Counted from the first letter of the stretch, positions 1 through 7,139 are shown. The stretch is 13,066 nucleotides of DNA from Succinatimonas sp. UBA6849 (GCA_002449335.1 DKDL01000045.1:1-13066); one strand, 5' to 3'. Notes: generated by a model not told the origin, from the sequence alone. Translations and numbers: made by a program.

Positions 1-1388
1 CATGCAATAGAGCAATTTCTTTCGAGTCACTTTTTACACACATTGGTGTTCGTTCTCTTTTAGCCAGAGCAAAATTTTCCAAACGCTCAGGTGCTGATGT
101 ATTTACTCTACTTTCTGTACTTGTTACATCAATCTTTAAAGGTTATCCAAATCTGTATAGGTTCTTTGAATCTACTGAAGGTAAGTCATTACCTTTTAGC
201 AGAGATTCTGTTTACAGATTTCTGACTAATCCCAAGTATGACTGGCAATCACTGATGTTTTACATAGCAACGTTTATCATCAGATTTATCTGTGAGCTAA
301 ATAAAAACAATGAGGATCAGGTTAACTGCTTAGTAGTAGACGATACCATGATTGAAAGATGCAGAGGTAAAAAGGTTGAGCTCTTATCCAGACAATACAA
401 CCATGTTATTGGTAAAACTGTTAAAGGTTTTACCGATTTGGCTTTAGGTTGGACTGATGGAATTAACTTCGTTCCTCTATTGAGTCATCTTATAGCCTCT
501 AATAAAGAGAAAAATCTCATCCAGAAGGCTAATACTAGTAACATTGATAACAGAACTACTGGAGCTAAACGCAGACTCTTAGCTTGTAAAAAGAAACCTG
601 AAGTTCTCATCAGTATGTGCAGGAGAGCTATGAGAGTTATTCCTGCAACTTACATCCTGATGGATTCATGGTTCTTTTCAGACTTCCTAGTAAGACAGCT
701 TAAACAGTTAGGTTTACAGAGTATCTGCCTTGTTAAAAGTAACCTTCAGTTCAAACTGGAAAAAGGTAGTTCTAAAGCCTTTTCTCAAAAAGCACTTCTT
801 AAGGAAATCAATGGAGGTAAACTCAATAAGGCTAAGCTTATTACCTCTGTCATTGCTTATACAAATAAAGACTTAAAAGTAAGACTTGTCTTTGTAAAGG
901 CCAGAAACTCTACAGACTGGATCTGCATTGTAAGTACTGATATAGACTTATCTCCTGAACGTATTATTGAACTCTACGGTAGAAGATGGTCTATTGAAGT
1001 TGCCTTTAAAGCTCAGAAAAGTTATCTGGGCTTAAACAGTGAATGTAAGGCTCATGACTTTGATACCTGTAATGCCTTTATGGTCATTGCTAATATCAGA
1101 TTACAGCTCATGGAGTTCAACAGACGTCACGACAATGATCCTCGTTCTATTGGTGAGCTCTTTTATAATGCTCGTTCTGAACTTACAGCTATTACATTCG
1201 CTGAAGCTCTGCAAACATTACTTCTGCTTATTGACGATATAGCTGTTACCTTAGATGCAGCAGGCTGTATCTGTAAAGGTAAATTAGCTGAGGCTAAAGA
1301 AGTAATATCAAACGCTATCTCAGAGTGGTTCTCTGGCATGACTGACTACATAAAAATGTACATTCAGCTACCACAAACGCCTCTATAA
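1..1388 (+). CDS. IS4-type DDE transposase, 5' end outside window
   Basis: This is the enzyme that cuts and joins the ends of an insertion sequence. The reading frame is open from position 3 to the TAA at 1386-1388, so the gene enters from the left. The first in-frame ATG (255) is internal, because transposase-like sequence continues upstream of it. The DDE catalytic triad is visible: the DD pair in VVDDT at 339-344, the D of DSWF at 663-665, and the E at 996-998. That last E sits inside an exact Y-(2)-R-(3)-E-(6)-K signature (Y at 975-977, K at 1017-1019), which is diagnostic of the IS4 family. About 461 residues are visible, so little is probably missing at the N-terminus. I see no internal stop or frameshift in the visible part, so it may be active. 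The left inverted repeat is outside the window and the right end cannot be fixed. Confidence 0.88.
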   Translation, partial: CNRAISFESLFTHIGVRSLLARAKFSKRSGADVFTLLSVLVTSIFKGYPNLYRFFESTEGKSLPFSRDSVYRFLTNPKYDWQSLMFYIATFIIRFICELNKNNEDQVNCLVVDDTMIERCRGKKVELLSRQYNHVIGKTVKGFTDLALGWTDGINFVPLLSHLIASNKEKNLIQKANTSNIDNRTTGAKRRLLACKKKPEVLISMCRRAMRVIPATYILMDSWFFSDFLVRQLKQLGLQSICLVKSNLQFKLEKGSSKAFSQKALLKEINGGKLNKAKLITSVIAYTNKDLKVRLVFVKARNSTDWICIVSTDIDLSPERIIELYGRRWSIEVAFKAQKSYLGLNSECKAHDFDTCNAFMVIANIRLQLMEFNRRHDNDPRSIGELFYNARSELTAITFAEALQTLLLLIDDIAVTLDAAGCICKGKLAEAKEVISNAISEWFSGMTDYIKMYIQLPQTPL

Positions 1389-1440
1389 TCAAAAATCATA
1401 TTTTAAAGAGCAAATACAGTGTTAAACCGCATTGTTATCT

Positions 1441-1465
1441 GCATTTTGAATTAAATTCCAAATGC
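1441..1465. repeat. 25-base near-palindrome after the transposase
   Basis: The two arms pair at 11 of 12 positions around a central A at 1453, with one T/C mismatch. It lies 52 bases after the transposase stop and about 100 bases before the 3' end of the tRNA gene. It could be a weak AT-rich terminator or part of the right end of the insertion sequence. No T-run follows, so a classical intrinsic terminator is unlikely. Apart from this, 1389-1561 holds no gene that I can see and is very AT-rich. Confidence 0.45.
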
Positions 1466-1561
1466 AAAAGCTGAGATCTTTAAATAAGAAAAAATCAACT
1501 TTCTTATAAAACTCGCAATAAAGAAAATGATACTAATATTAAATATAATATATATTCTATA

Positions 1562-1650
1562 CGGAAAGAAGGAGATTTGAACTCCTGAACCATCATTTGA
1601 TGATTGTCGCATTTCGAGTGCGATGCATTCAACCGCTCTGCCATCTTTCC
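1562..1650 (-). tRNA. serU-like: tRNA-Ser (anticodon CGA), reads UCG
   Basis: Read on the minus strand, the acceptor stem GGAAAGA pairs with TCTTTCC and is followed by the discriminator G, as usual for serine tRNAs. The anticodon arm is TCGCA-CTCGAAA-TGCGA, giving anticodon CGA. A long variable arm (ATCATCAAATGATG region) marks it as a class II tRNA. The T arm is GGAG-TTCAAAT-CTCC. The sequence and the discriminator base agree with E. coli tRNA-Ser(CGA). The 3' CCA is not encoded: after the discriminator the DNA reads TAT, so CCA would have to be added by the nucleotidyltransferase. Length is 89 bases. Confidence 0.95.
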
Positions 1651-1687
1651 GTAAGTGCCATTATAATTGAAGTAAAAGAATAATCAA
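1638..1687. promoter_or_regulatory. Promoter of tRNA-Ser, possibly bidirectional with the acetyltransferase gene
   Basis: The octamer ATTATAAT at 1660-1667 contains a perfect TATAAT on both strands. On the minus strand TATAAT (1660-1665) lies 16 bases from TTGATT (1682-1687), a good tRNA promoter starting about 2-4 bases before the mature tRNA. On the plus strand TATAAT (1662-1667) is 18 bases from CTGCCA (1638-1643, four of six matches to TTGACA), which falls inside the tRNA gene. This plus-strand promoter would serve the gene starting at 1714. The minus-strand assignment is firm; the plus-strand one is an inference. Confidence 0.65.
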
Positions 1688-1713
1688 TCAAAACGAAATG
1701 TATGGAGTCTATT

Positions 1714-1962
1714 ATGGTAGAGCACGATGAGAAAACTAAAAGCTTTTACCTTTTAGAAGATGGCTATAAGGCTTTTATCTGCTATGAAGTTCAAAATGGC
1801 GAATTTGATGTATTAACCACACAGGTTCCAAAAGCCATTTCAGGCAGGGGATTAGCCTCTCAACTTATGAAAGCATGCGCTTCATTTGTAAAAGAAAAAG
1901 GACTGAAATTTAAAAAAGCTCAGTCCTGCTCTTATGCTCAAGCATGGCTTGAACGACATTAA
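1714..1962 (+). CDS. Small GNAT-like N-acetyltransferase (COG2388/YjdJ type)
   Basis: An 82-residue single-domain protein of the short GNAT family represented by E. coli YjdJ (about 90 residues), whose physiological substrate is not established. The acetyl-CoA-binding turn is seen as ISGRGLASQLM at residues 42-52, followed by a helix. The conserved cysteine of this subfamily is C72, in the segment SCSYAQAWLE near the C-terminus. I prefer the ATG at 1714 over the one at 1702: GGAG at 1704-1707 sits six bases before it, and the family usually begins here. The TAA at 1960-1962 directly abuts the stop codon of the convergent alkD-like gene, with no terminator between them. The leader lies against the tRNA-Ser promoter. 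Confidence 0.85.
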   Translation: MVEHDEKTKSFYLLEDGYKAFICYEVQNGEFDVLTTQVPKAISGRGLASQLMKACASFVKEKGLKFKKAQSCSYAQAWLERH

Positions 1963-2685
1963 CTACTTTCGTTTTAAAGTCTTAATAAATTCCTTTTCAG
2001 CCTCTGTCGGAAGATAAGATTCTCTTATCTTCTGCAGAGCTTTATTGTAGGTTTTCTTATCAGTATTTAAACTGATTAGCTTCTTTGTTACCTTGTCTTT
2101 ACTGCACTTACAGTAGAAGGTAGCTATAGCCCATGCAGCTCCCATGTGTACGTAGTACTCAGTGGTATCTACCTTTTCAATTAACTCAAACACTTCATCA
2201 AGATATTCATCTTTTGCAAAGTAATCTAAAGCCATCACACAGGCAAAACGCATCTCAAAAGGTCTGTCATGGTGCAGGGACAGTGGCTTTATAAATGCGT
2301 AGTACTCATCCATATGAGTTTTACATTCCTTTAAAAGAGAGCACAAACAATCACAGATGGCCCAGCCATTTATAAAAGGAAAGAAATCTTTTATTAGGGC
2401 TAATCTCTTTTCAACTTCCATAGGAACCTTGGCAATAAAGATGGCCATGCAAAAACGCTCTTCAAAAGCTGAATCAAGAGGTAAAGGCTGCAACAGCAGG
2501 GCAGGATCTTCATGCTTTAGGTATTTTTGAGCAAGCTTTCGAACTATAGGATTTCTAACGCCGAGCATAGCAACACCAGGACTTAACTTTTCTGAGAACT
2601 CTTTGTATTTTTCCTCAGACAAAGATTGAAGCTCTGCTAATAACTTTTGCTGTACAGCGTTTCTTTTGTTGTTATCTTTTGTCAT
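1963..2685 (-). CDS. DNA alkylation repair protein, AlkD-like DNA glycosylase
   Basis: A 240-residue all-helical protein of the DNA_alkylation (PF08713, HEAT-like/ALK repeat) family. The best-known member, AlkD of Bacillus cereus, removes 3- and 7-alkylated purines without flipping the base into a pocket. Visible family blocks are GVRNP (42-46), NGWAICDCLCS (106-116) and YYVHMGAAWAIATFY (177-191), and the C-terminal block TYNKALQKIRES (212-223). W108, D112 and W185 sit where the functional W109, D113 and W187 of AlkD are expected, with the same spacing, which suggests an active enzyme. The start ATG at 2683-2685 has AAAGG about 12 bases upstream, a rather distant ribosome site. It lies 87 bases downstream of umuC on the same strand with no terminator seen between them, so the two may be co-transcribed. 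The short name alkD is an analogy only. Confidence 0.88.
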   Translation of the reverse strand: MTKDNNKRNAVQQKLLAELQSLSEEKYKEFSEKLSPGVAMLGVRNPIVRKLAQKYLKHEDPALLLQPLPLDSAFEERFCMAIFIAKVPMEVEKRLALIKDFFPFINGWAICDCLCSLLKECKTHMDEYYAFIKPLSLHHDRPFEMRFACVMALDYFAKDEYLDEVFELIEKVDTTEYYVHMGAAWAIATFYCKCSKDKVTKKLISLNTDKKTYNKALQKIRESYLPTEAEKEFIKTLKRK

Positions 2686-2704
2686 GCTCGTTACTTACCT
2701 TTGA

Positions 2705-2746
2705 TCACACCTAAAATACATGTATAGCCACACTTATAGTCACACT
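2705..2746. repeat. Short repeats upstream of the alkD-like gene
   Basis: TATAGCCACACT (2723-2734) is followed directly by TATAGTCACACT (2735-2746), a tandem 12-mer differing at one position. A third related block, TCACAC, occurs at 2705-2710. On the minus strand, toward alkD, these read as AGTGTGAC, AGTGTGGC and GGTGTGAT. They may be binding sites for a regulator or part of a promoter (TATAAG and TATACA lie in the same stretch). No regulator can be named. Confidence 0.4.
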
Positions 2747-2772
2747 AAATCCGTACTTGTAGCTCGCCACTC

Positions 2773-4071
2773 TTAAAATACCTTAGGTAATTCTTTAAAT
2801 GAGGAGGTATACCGAGGGGATTTATGTTGAGGATCGTTAAAACGAGACTGTTTTACCAGTCTGTTTTGTGCTCCCAAATACACAGTATCCTGCTCAATAG
2901 CATTGATGTTATCAAGCGTCTTCATTAAATTGTCACTTTTATCTAAAACCTCTTTATCAGGATTTACTGAAAAAAGATCAGATTGGTACTCTCGACTGTC
3001 TTTAAAATCAAAAAGAACAACACCTGCTTTCATATACTCATAGCCGTCTTTATAAATTGCATTTAAGAGCTCTCTTGCAGCAGCAATGAAGACTCTGGTA
3101 TCAGCACAGGGAATATCTAATGACATGATAGCTTCATTAGAATACTTGTCTTTATTTCCAAAATAAGAGGTTCTAATGGAGATAGCTATCTTTTGCGCAT
3201 ACTTATTTAAAGAGCGTAACTTTTGACAGGCTTTTGCTACATAATTAGATAAAGCTTCATACAGATCGTCATATGAGGTGATCCTGTCTTTAAATGAGCG
3301 CGACCACATGATCTGGTTCTGATTTTGTGGTTCAGACATGCTCTCGATGCAATCGATGTTGTTTAATTCTTTTATGGTGCGTTCAATCTGAACTGAGTAC
3401 TTCTTGCCTAAATAGGTAGCATCAGCATTGGCTAAATCATAAGCACTTGAAAAGCCTTCTCCTAAAAGATGCTCTTCCATATTCTTGCCAATACCCCATA
3501 CCTCTTTTATAGGATTATCTAAAAGCAGTCTTTGTCTTTTACTGTCTGTAAGAATGCTGTACACACCGTTAGTCTTTTTATGAGACTTTGCATAGTTATT
3601 AGAGAGTTTTGCTAATGTCTTGGTTCTGGCTATTCCAATACCTACAGGAATACCAACCTCTGTTGCTACAGCATGCTTTACTTTATAGGCAATTGATAGA
3701 GCCTCTTCTTCAGAGATATTTTCAAAAGATAAAAATGCCTCATCTACAGAGTACACTTCAAGATCTTTAGAAAATCTCTCTAAAAGTGTCATCACTCGAT
3801 TTGAGATATCAAGATACAAAGAGAAGTTTGATGAGAACAAAGAGATCTTGTACTTTTTAATTTCTTTATCAATCTTAAATACAGGGGAGCCCATAGCAAT
3901 GCCTAAGGCTTTGGTTTCATATGAGCGCGAAACTACAATGCCGTCATTGTTAGAGAGTACGGCAACAGGTCTTTTAGATAGATCGGGCCTGAAGATCTTT
4001 TCACAGGACACAAAGAAGTTATTGCAGTCACAGAGTAGATAAACTTTGCTGAATACTTTTGCATCTGTCAT
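2773..4071 (-). CDS. umuC: Y-family DNA polymerase, UmuC-like
   Basis: A 432-residue protein, close to the 422 of E. coli UmuC, the catalytic subunit of translesion DNA polymerase V. The palm catalytic residues are present: D15 in LLCDCNNFF and the D110-E111 pair in YSVDE. Other Y-family blocks are SNNDGIVVSRS (40-50), GIGIARTKTLAKLSNNYAK (144-162) and the VWGIGK helix-hairpin-helix start (191-196). QSDLF at 363-367 fits the sliding-clamp binding pentamer QL(S/D)LF, followed by the UmuC-type C-terminal tail. The ATG at 4069-4071 has no strong Shine-Dalgarno site. No umuD lies beside it in this window, and I find no CTGT-N8-ACAG LexA box upstream. An alkD-like gene follows on the same strand. 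Such stand-alone UmuC genes often occur on mobile DNA or with a umuD elsewhere. Confidence 0.93.
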   Translation of the reverse strand: MTDAKVFSKVYLLCDCNNFFVSCEKIFRPDLSKRPVAVLSNNDGIVVSRSYETKALGIAMGSPVFKIDKEIKKYKISLFSSNFSLYLDISNRVMTLLERFSKDLEVYSVDEAFLSFENISEEEALSIAYKVKHAVATEVGIPVGIGIARTKTLAKLSNNYAKSHKKTNGVYSILTDSKRQRLLLDNPIKEVWGIGKNMEEHLLGEGFSSAYDLANADATYLGKKYSVQIERTIKELNNIDCIESMSEPQNQNQIMWSRSFKDRITSYDDLYEALSNYVAKACQKLRSLNKYAQKIAISIRTSYFGNKDKYSNEAIMSLDIPCADTRVFIAAARELLNAIYKDGYEYMKAGVVLFDFKDSREYQSDLFSVNPDKEVLDKSDNLMKTLDNINAIEQDTVYLGAQNRLVKQSRFNDPQHKSPRYTSSFKELPKVF

Positions 4072-4206
4072 TTTCTAACTGCCAAAGATAACTTGAGCCT
4101 GTAAAAGAGTGGTTTAAAAGATTGATATAAATATTATCATAATAATTAACGATTAAACAGATATGTAAATCACAATTAGTTTTATCCTGAGAAATATAAT
4201 ATCCTC

Positions 4207-4260
4207 AAATTTTGCGTTAATTATCAGCAAGTTGTAAAAAAATTAAAATTTTGCGTAAAT
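4207..4260. repeat. Direct repeat AAATTTTGCGTWAAT, two copies
   Basis: AAATTTTGCGTTAAT (4207-4221) and AAATTTTGCGTAAAT (4246-4260) differ at one of 15 positions and start 39 bases apart, close to four helical turns. The core TTTGCGT occurs a third time at 4414-4420 inside the LacI-type operator. The pair could be a looped or cooperative binding site for a regulator of umuC or lacI. Its binder is unknown. Confidence 0.5.
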
Positions 4261-4404
4261 GAAAAGTTTCGTGAACATCACAAGAAAAAGCTAATGCAAA
4301 GGCACAATAAAACGTAAAAGTTGCATTAAATTTGTTAAGGGACTTGCAAATATGCGGTAAAAAAGTACATTTTATTGTAAAATTGACCGATAATGAAACA
4401 AGTA

Positions 4405-4420
4405 ATGTAATCGTTTGCGT
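4405..4420. promoter_or_regulatory. LacI-family operator-like site before lacI
   Basis: ATGTAATCGTTTGCGT matches the generic LacI/CcpA-type pattern WTGNAANCGNWWNCAW at all but one defined position. It has the central CG expected for a regulator with a hinge-helix leucine. It begins 10 bases after a possible -10 (GATAAT, 4389-4394) and ends 20 bases before the ATG, a position fitting autorepression. Its reverse complement also matches the E. coli PurR box at 13 of 16 positions, so a PurR-type protein is an alternative binder. Confidence 0.55.
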
Positions 4421-4440
4421 AATTTTCGATGAGGGATGAA

Positions 4441-5469
4441 ATGAGCGTAACCTTAAAAGATTTAGCTAAAGCTTCTGGTGTATCCATAGGAACAGTATCT
4501 CGTGCGCTCAATGATAAGAATGAAGTAAGCGCAAAGACCTCTGAGAGGATCCGTCAGTTAGCACAGGAATTAGGCTATATTCCAAACAGAGCAGGCCGTG
4601 CTCTATCTGCTCAAAAGAGCATTAACTACGTAGGAATTACTATTCCTAGCATCAATTCTCCATTCTTTGACGATTTAAAGAAAGGTATCGATCAGGCTTT
4701 AAGAGAATTTAAAGATCTTGGTATTGATATTGTTTTAAAAGAACAGGAAGGATGGGATGTAAACAAGCAGATTGAAGCTATTGATGAACTTGAAAAATCA
4801 GGTTGCAAAGCTTTTGTAATTTGCTCTGTAGAATCTGAACTTATCCGTAAAAAGATTGATGAGTTAACTGAAAAAGGCTATCCAGTTGTTCTTTTAAATA
4901 ATGATCTGCCAGGTTCAAAGAGACTGTGCTTTGTAGGTCCTGATTACTTAAAGTCAGGTCGTGTTGCAGCTACCATGGTGGACAAGTGCCGTCAAAACAC
5001 ACCATTGAAGATCTTGGTAGTTGTAGGTTACAAAGAGCACTTGGGCCATAAGACTCGTGTTGAAGGCTTTATCTCAGAACTCAAAGCAAGACGAAATGAT
5101 TTTGAAATTGTCGATGTCATCGAAGGTAAAGATCAGGATATCGTAACTCAGCAGGTTACCATGAAATCATTTTTAGCTCATCCTGAGATTAACGTCGTTT
5201 ATATGGCAACAGGATCTGGTGTTAGTGGTTTAGGTGCAGCAATTATTGCTGACGCTGCTCATAAACGTTTTGTTGTCGCTTGTGATGAGATTTACACTAC
5301 CAAAGAACTGGTAAAGAACGATATTATCGACTTTGTAATTTGTCAGTCTCCTGTAGTACAGGGCTATCAGGTAATTAAAAAGTTACATGATTACCTAAAT
5401 AAGATTGGTACACAGCCTGAAGATTACATAGTAGACACCGTAATCAAAGTTAAAACTCATTTTGAGTAA
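4441..5469 (+). CDS. LacI-family transcriptional regulator, sugar-binding type
   Basis: A 342-residue DNA-binding repressor or activator. Counting from the ATG at 4441, the helix-turn-helix is TLKDLAKASGVSIGTVSRAL (4-23). The hinge helix PNRAGRALS (48-56) contains the leucine, L55, that normally wedges into the central CG of the operator. The rest is a periplasmic-binding-protein-like effector domain of the ribose-binding type (Peripla_BP_4-like), so a sugar or related small molecule is the likely ligand. I prefer 4441 to the in-frame ATG at 4429 because GAGGG (4431-4435) stands five bases before it. An operator-like site precedes the gene, and related sites lie upstream of araD and pta. A terminator follows at 5480, so it is probably transcribed alone. 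The ligand cannot be told from sequence; L-arabinose or a related pentose is a guess from the nearby araD. Confidence 0.92.
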   Translation: MSVTLKDLAKASGVSIGTVSRALNDKNEVSAKTSERIRQLAQELGYIPNRAGRALSAQKSINYVGITIPSINSPFFDDLKKGIDQALREFKDLGIDIVLKEQEGWDVNKQIEAIDELEKSGCKAFVICSVESELIRKKIDELTEKGYPVVLLNNDLPGSKRLCFVGPDYLKSGRVAATMVDKCRQNTPLKILVVVGYKEHLGHKTRVEGFISELKARRNDFEIVDVIEGKDQDIVTQQVTMKSFLAHPEINVVYMATGSGVSGLGAAIIADAAHKRFVVACDEIYTTKELVKNDIIDFVICQSPVVQGYQVIKKLHDYLNKIGTQPEDYIVDTVIKVKTHFE

Positions 5470-5479
5470 ACTCCGTGTA

Positions 5480-5523
5480 GGCACTGAGAACCTTTCTCCT
5501 CTCTGTTTTCAGTGCCATTCTTT
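5480..5523 (+). terminator. Intrinsic terminator after lacI
   Basis: GGCACTGA (5480-5487) pairs perfectly with TCAGTGCC (5509-5516). Three more pairs (one G-U) extend the stem inward around a loop of about 15 bases. It is followed by the T-rich ATTCTTTTA. It starts 11 bases after the lacI stop and separates lacI from the symporter gene. Confidence 0.85.
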
Positions 5524-5563
5524 TATCAAAGCTTAAAGATATCTGTCATATCTCATCAATTTT

Positions 5564-5632
5564 GAGCAAAAATGTCCTTTTGTGCTCCAAAAAAGTTAGT
5601 TTGAGCGACGACACATTTTTCTGTTTTATTAT
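5564..5632 (+). promoter_or_regulatory. Possible promoter and inverted repeat upstream of the symporter gene
   Basis: GAGCA (5564-5568) and TGCTC (5583-5587) form an inverted repeat, extended by AAA/TTT after one mismatch. Another TTTGAGC occurs at 5600-5606. TTGAGC (5601-5606) and TTTTAT (5624-5629) are 17 bases apart and could be a weak -35/-10; TATTAT (5627-5632) is a better -10 but at 20 bases. The repeat may be an operator just upstream of the promoter. No GNAAYCGTTTRC-type site is present here. Confidence 0.35.
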
Positions 5633-5665
5633 GAGTTCATCTTCGTGGCATAAGGAAAGACTCAT

Positions 5666-7036
5666 ATGGAAGCACTATCACAGTTTTTAGATAAGGTTGA
5701 CGGTCTTATCTGGGGCGCACCATTACTTATAGCTCTTATAGCTGTAGGTATTTTGCTGACAGTAAAGTTACGCTTAATTCAGGTATCAAATCTGATCCTT
5801 TCATTAAAGCTTGTGTTCTCATCAAAAGCCAATGCTGATGATTCCTCAAAAGCAGGTGATATCTCAGGCTTTGCTGCCTTATGTACAGCTCTAGCCAGTA
5901 CCATTGGTACCGGTAACATTGTAGGTGTAGCTACAGCAGTTCACATGGGTGGACCTGGTGCTTTGTTCTGGATGTTTGTAGCTGCTTTCTTTGGTATGGC
6001 AACTAAATATTCAGAGTGCCTATTAGCTGTCAAATACAGAGAAGTTGATGAAAAGGGTAGATACAGAGGTGGTCCTATGTACTACATTAAAAACGGACTT
6101 CACTGTAAAAGTTTAGCTGCTCTCTTTGCTCTGCTTACAGTAGGAGCAGGTTGCTTTGGTATCGGTACCTACTGTCAGGTAAACTCCATGGTAGATGCTA
6201 ACAGGATCATGTTTGGCATGTCTCCATTAGCATCCTGTGCCATCATTTCAGCCTTAGTCGGCATGGTAACTGTAGGAGGTCTAAACTCCATCTCAAGAGT
6301 AAGTACCAAGTTAATTCCTCTAATGGCAGTTTTCTACATTGTAGGATGTCTGTTTGTGATCTTAGTTAATATCGAGAGCTTACCTAGTGCTGTAGTACTG
6401 ATTGTAAAGAGTGCTTTTAACTTTGATGCGGGAGTTGGTGCTGCAACCGGTATTGGCATTCTAATGGCAATGCGTTTTGGTGTAGCTCGTGGTATGTTCT
6501 CAAATGAGGCAGGTTTAGGATCAGCTCCTATTGCAGCAGCTTCTGCTAAGTCCAAATTCCCAGCAGAGCAGGGCTTAGTTAATATGACAGGTACCTTCTT
6601 TGATACTATCATCATTTGTATGTTAACAGGTCTTACCATTGTGCTTACAAACACCTGGTCAGGTGATCTTGACGGTGCTGCAATTACCTCAGAGGCTTTT
6701 AGACAGACATTAGGCGACTCATGGGGTATCTACATGGTAAACCTTGGTCTGTTACTGTTTGCTTTTACCACTGTAATTGGCTGGAACTATTATGCTGAGT
6801 CCTGTGTGGTTTACCTCTTTGGTACCAAGGTTATCTATGTCTACAGATTCATCTACATCCTAATTGTGGCATCAGCTGCCTTTATGACTTTAGATCTTGT
6901 ATGGATTTTAGCTGATATTCTAAATGGTCTGATGGCTCTGCCAAACCTCATCGCTCTGTTCTTATTAAGAAAGGATATTGTAGAGGAGACTAAAAAGTAC
7001 TTTGCTCATCTAAAAGAGCTTAAGGTAAAGGTTTAG
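5666..7036 (+). CDS. Sodium:alanine symporter family (AGCS) amino acid carrier
   Basis: A 456-residue inner-membrane secondary transporter that couples sodium (or proton) entry to uptake of alanine or glycine-like amino acids. Length fits the family (about 450-490), which includes E. coli YaaJ and B. subtilis AlsT. Hydrophobic segments run along the whole protein, consistent with about 11 membrane helices. Diagnostic blocks are TALASTIGTGNIVGVATA (74-91, an ion/substrate-site segment), GGPGALFWMF (95-104) leading into GMATKYSE (110-117), RGGPMYYI (134-141) and GVARGMFSNEAGLGSAPIA (272-290). AAGGA at 5652-5656 stands nine bases before the ATG. It is bounded by terminators on both sides, so it is a single-gene unit. 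Its neighbours give no clear clue to its substrate. A link with the lacI regulator is only positional. Confidence 0.93.
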   Translation: MEALSQFLDKVDGLIWGAPLLIALIAVGILLTVKLRLIQVSNLILSLKLVFSSKANADDSSKAGDISGFAALCTALASTIGTGNIVGVATAVHMGGPGALFWMFVAAFFGMATKYSECLLAVKYREVDEKGRYRGGPMYYIKNGLHCKSLAALFALLTVGAGCFGIGTYCQVNSMVDANRIMFGMSPLASCAIISALVGMVTVGGLNSISRVSTKLIPLMAVFYIVGCLFVILVNIESLPSAVVLIVKSAFNFDAGVGAATGIGILMAMRFGVARGMFSNEAGLGSAPIAAASAKSKFPAEQGLVNMTGTFFDTIIICMLTGLTIVLTNTWSGDLDGAAITSEAFRQTLGDSWGIYMVNLGLLLFAFTTVIGWNYYAESCVVYLFGTKVIYVYRFIYILIVASAAFMTLDLVWILADILNGLMALPNLIALFLLRKDIVEETKKYFAHLKELKVKV

Positions 7037-7084
7037 CTTTGATTTAACAGGTTTAGATTGAACATAACAGAATAGGCAATAAAA

Positions 7085-7107
7085 AGGGCCTGACAATGTC
7101 AGGCCTT
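7085..7107. terminator. Shared terminator between symporter gene and araD
   Basis: GGCCTGAC (7087-7094) and GTCAGGCC (7098-7105) form a perfect 8-base stem with loop AAT, extended by one G-U and one A-T pair. On the minus strand it is followed by TTTTT, making a strong terminator for araD, whose stop lies 35 bases upstream of the hairpin. On the plus strand only TTAAAG follows, so it is weaker for the symporter gene, though its place between convergent genes suggests use in both directions. Confidence 0.88.
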
Positions 7108-7139
7108 AAAGTCAAAAATGACGCATCAGAATTTAAAAA

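Larger units (their letters stand above)
4072..4440. other. Divergent intergenic region between umuC and lacI
   Basis: These 369 AT-rich bases hold no credible gene. They must carry the umuC promoter (minus) and the lacI promoter (plus). GATAAT at 4389-4394 is a plausible -10 for lacI but has no good -35. A LacI-type operator overlaps the presumed start of transcription at 4405-4420. Two 15-base direct repeats lie further up and are listed separately. No LexA box is seen. Confidence 0.6.

Noticed and set aside
3848..4042. 64-codon open frame on the plus strand opposite the umuC 5' end
   Set aside because: It is a mirror of the conserved N-terminal coding region of umuC, with no ribosome site or family match.
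4072..4160. CCTGTAAAAGAGTGG upstream of umuC as a LexA box
   Set aside because: Only the CTGT half is present; the ACAG half at the required distance is missing.
6334..6654. 106-codon open frame on the minus strand inside the symporter gene
   Set aside because: It is fully antisense to a conserved transporter and its composition simply mirrors that gene.
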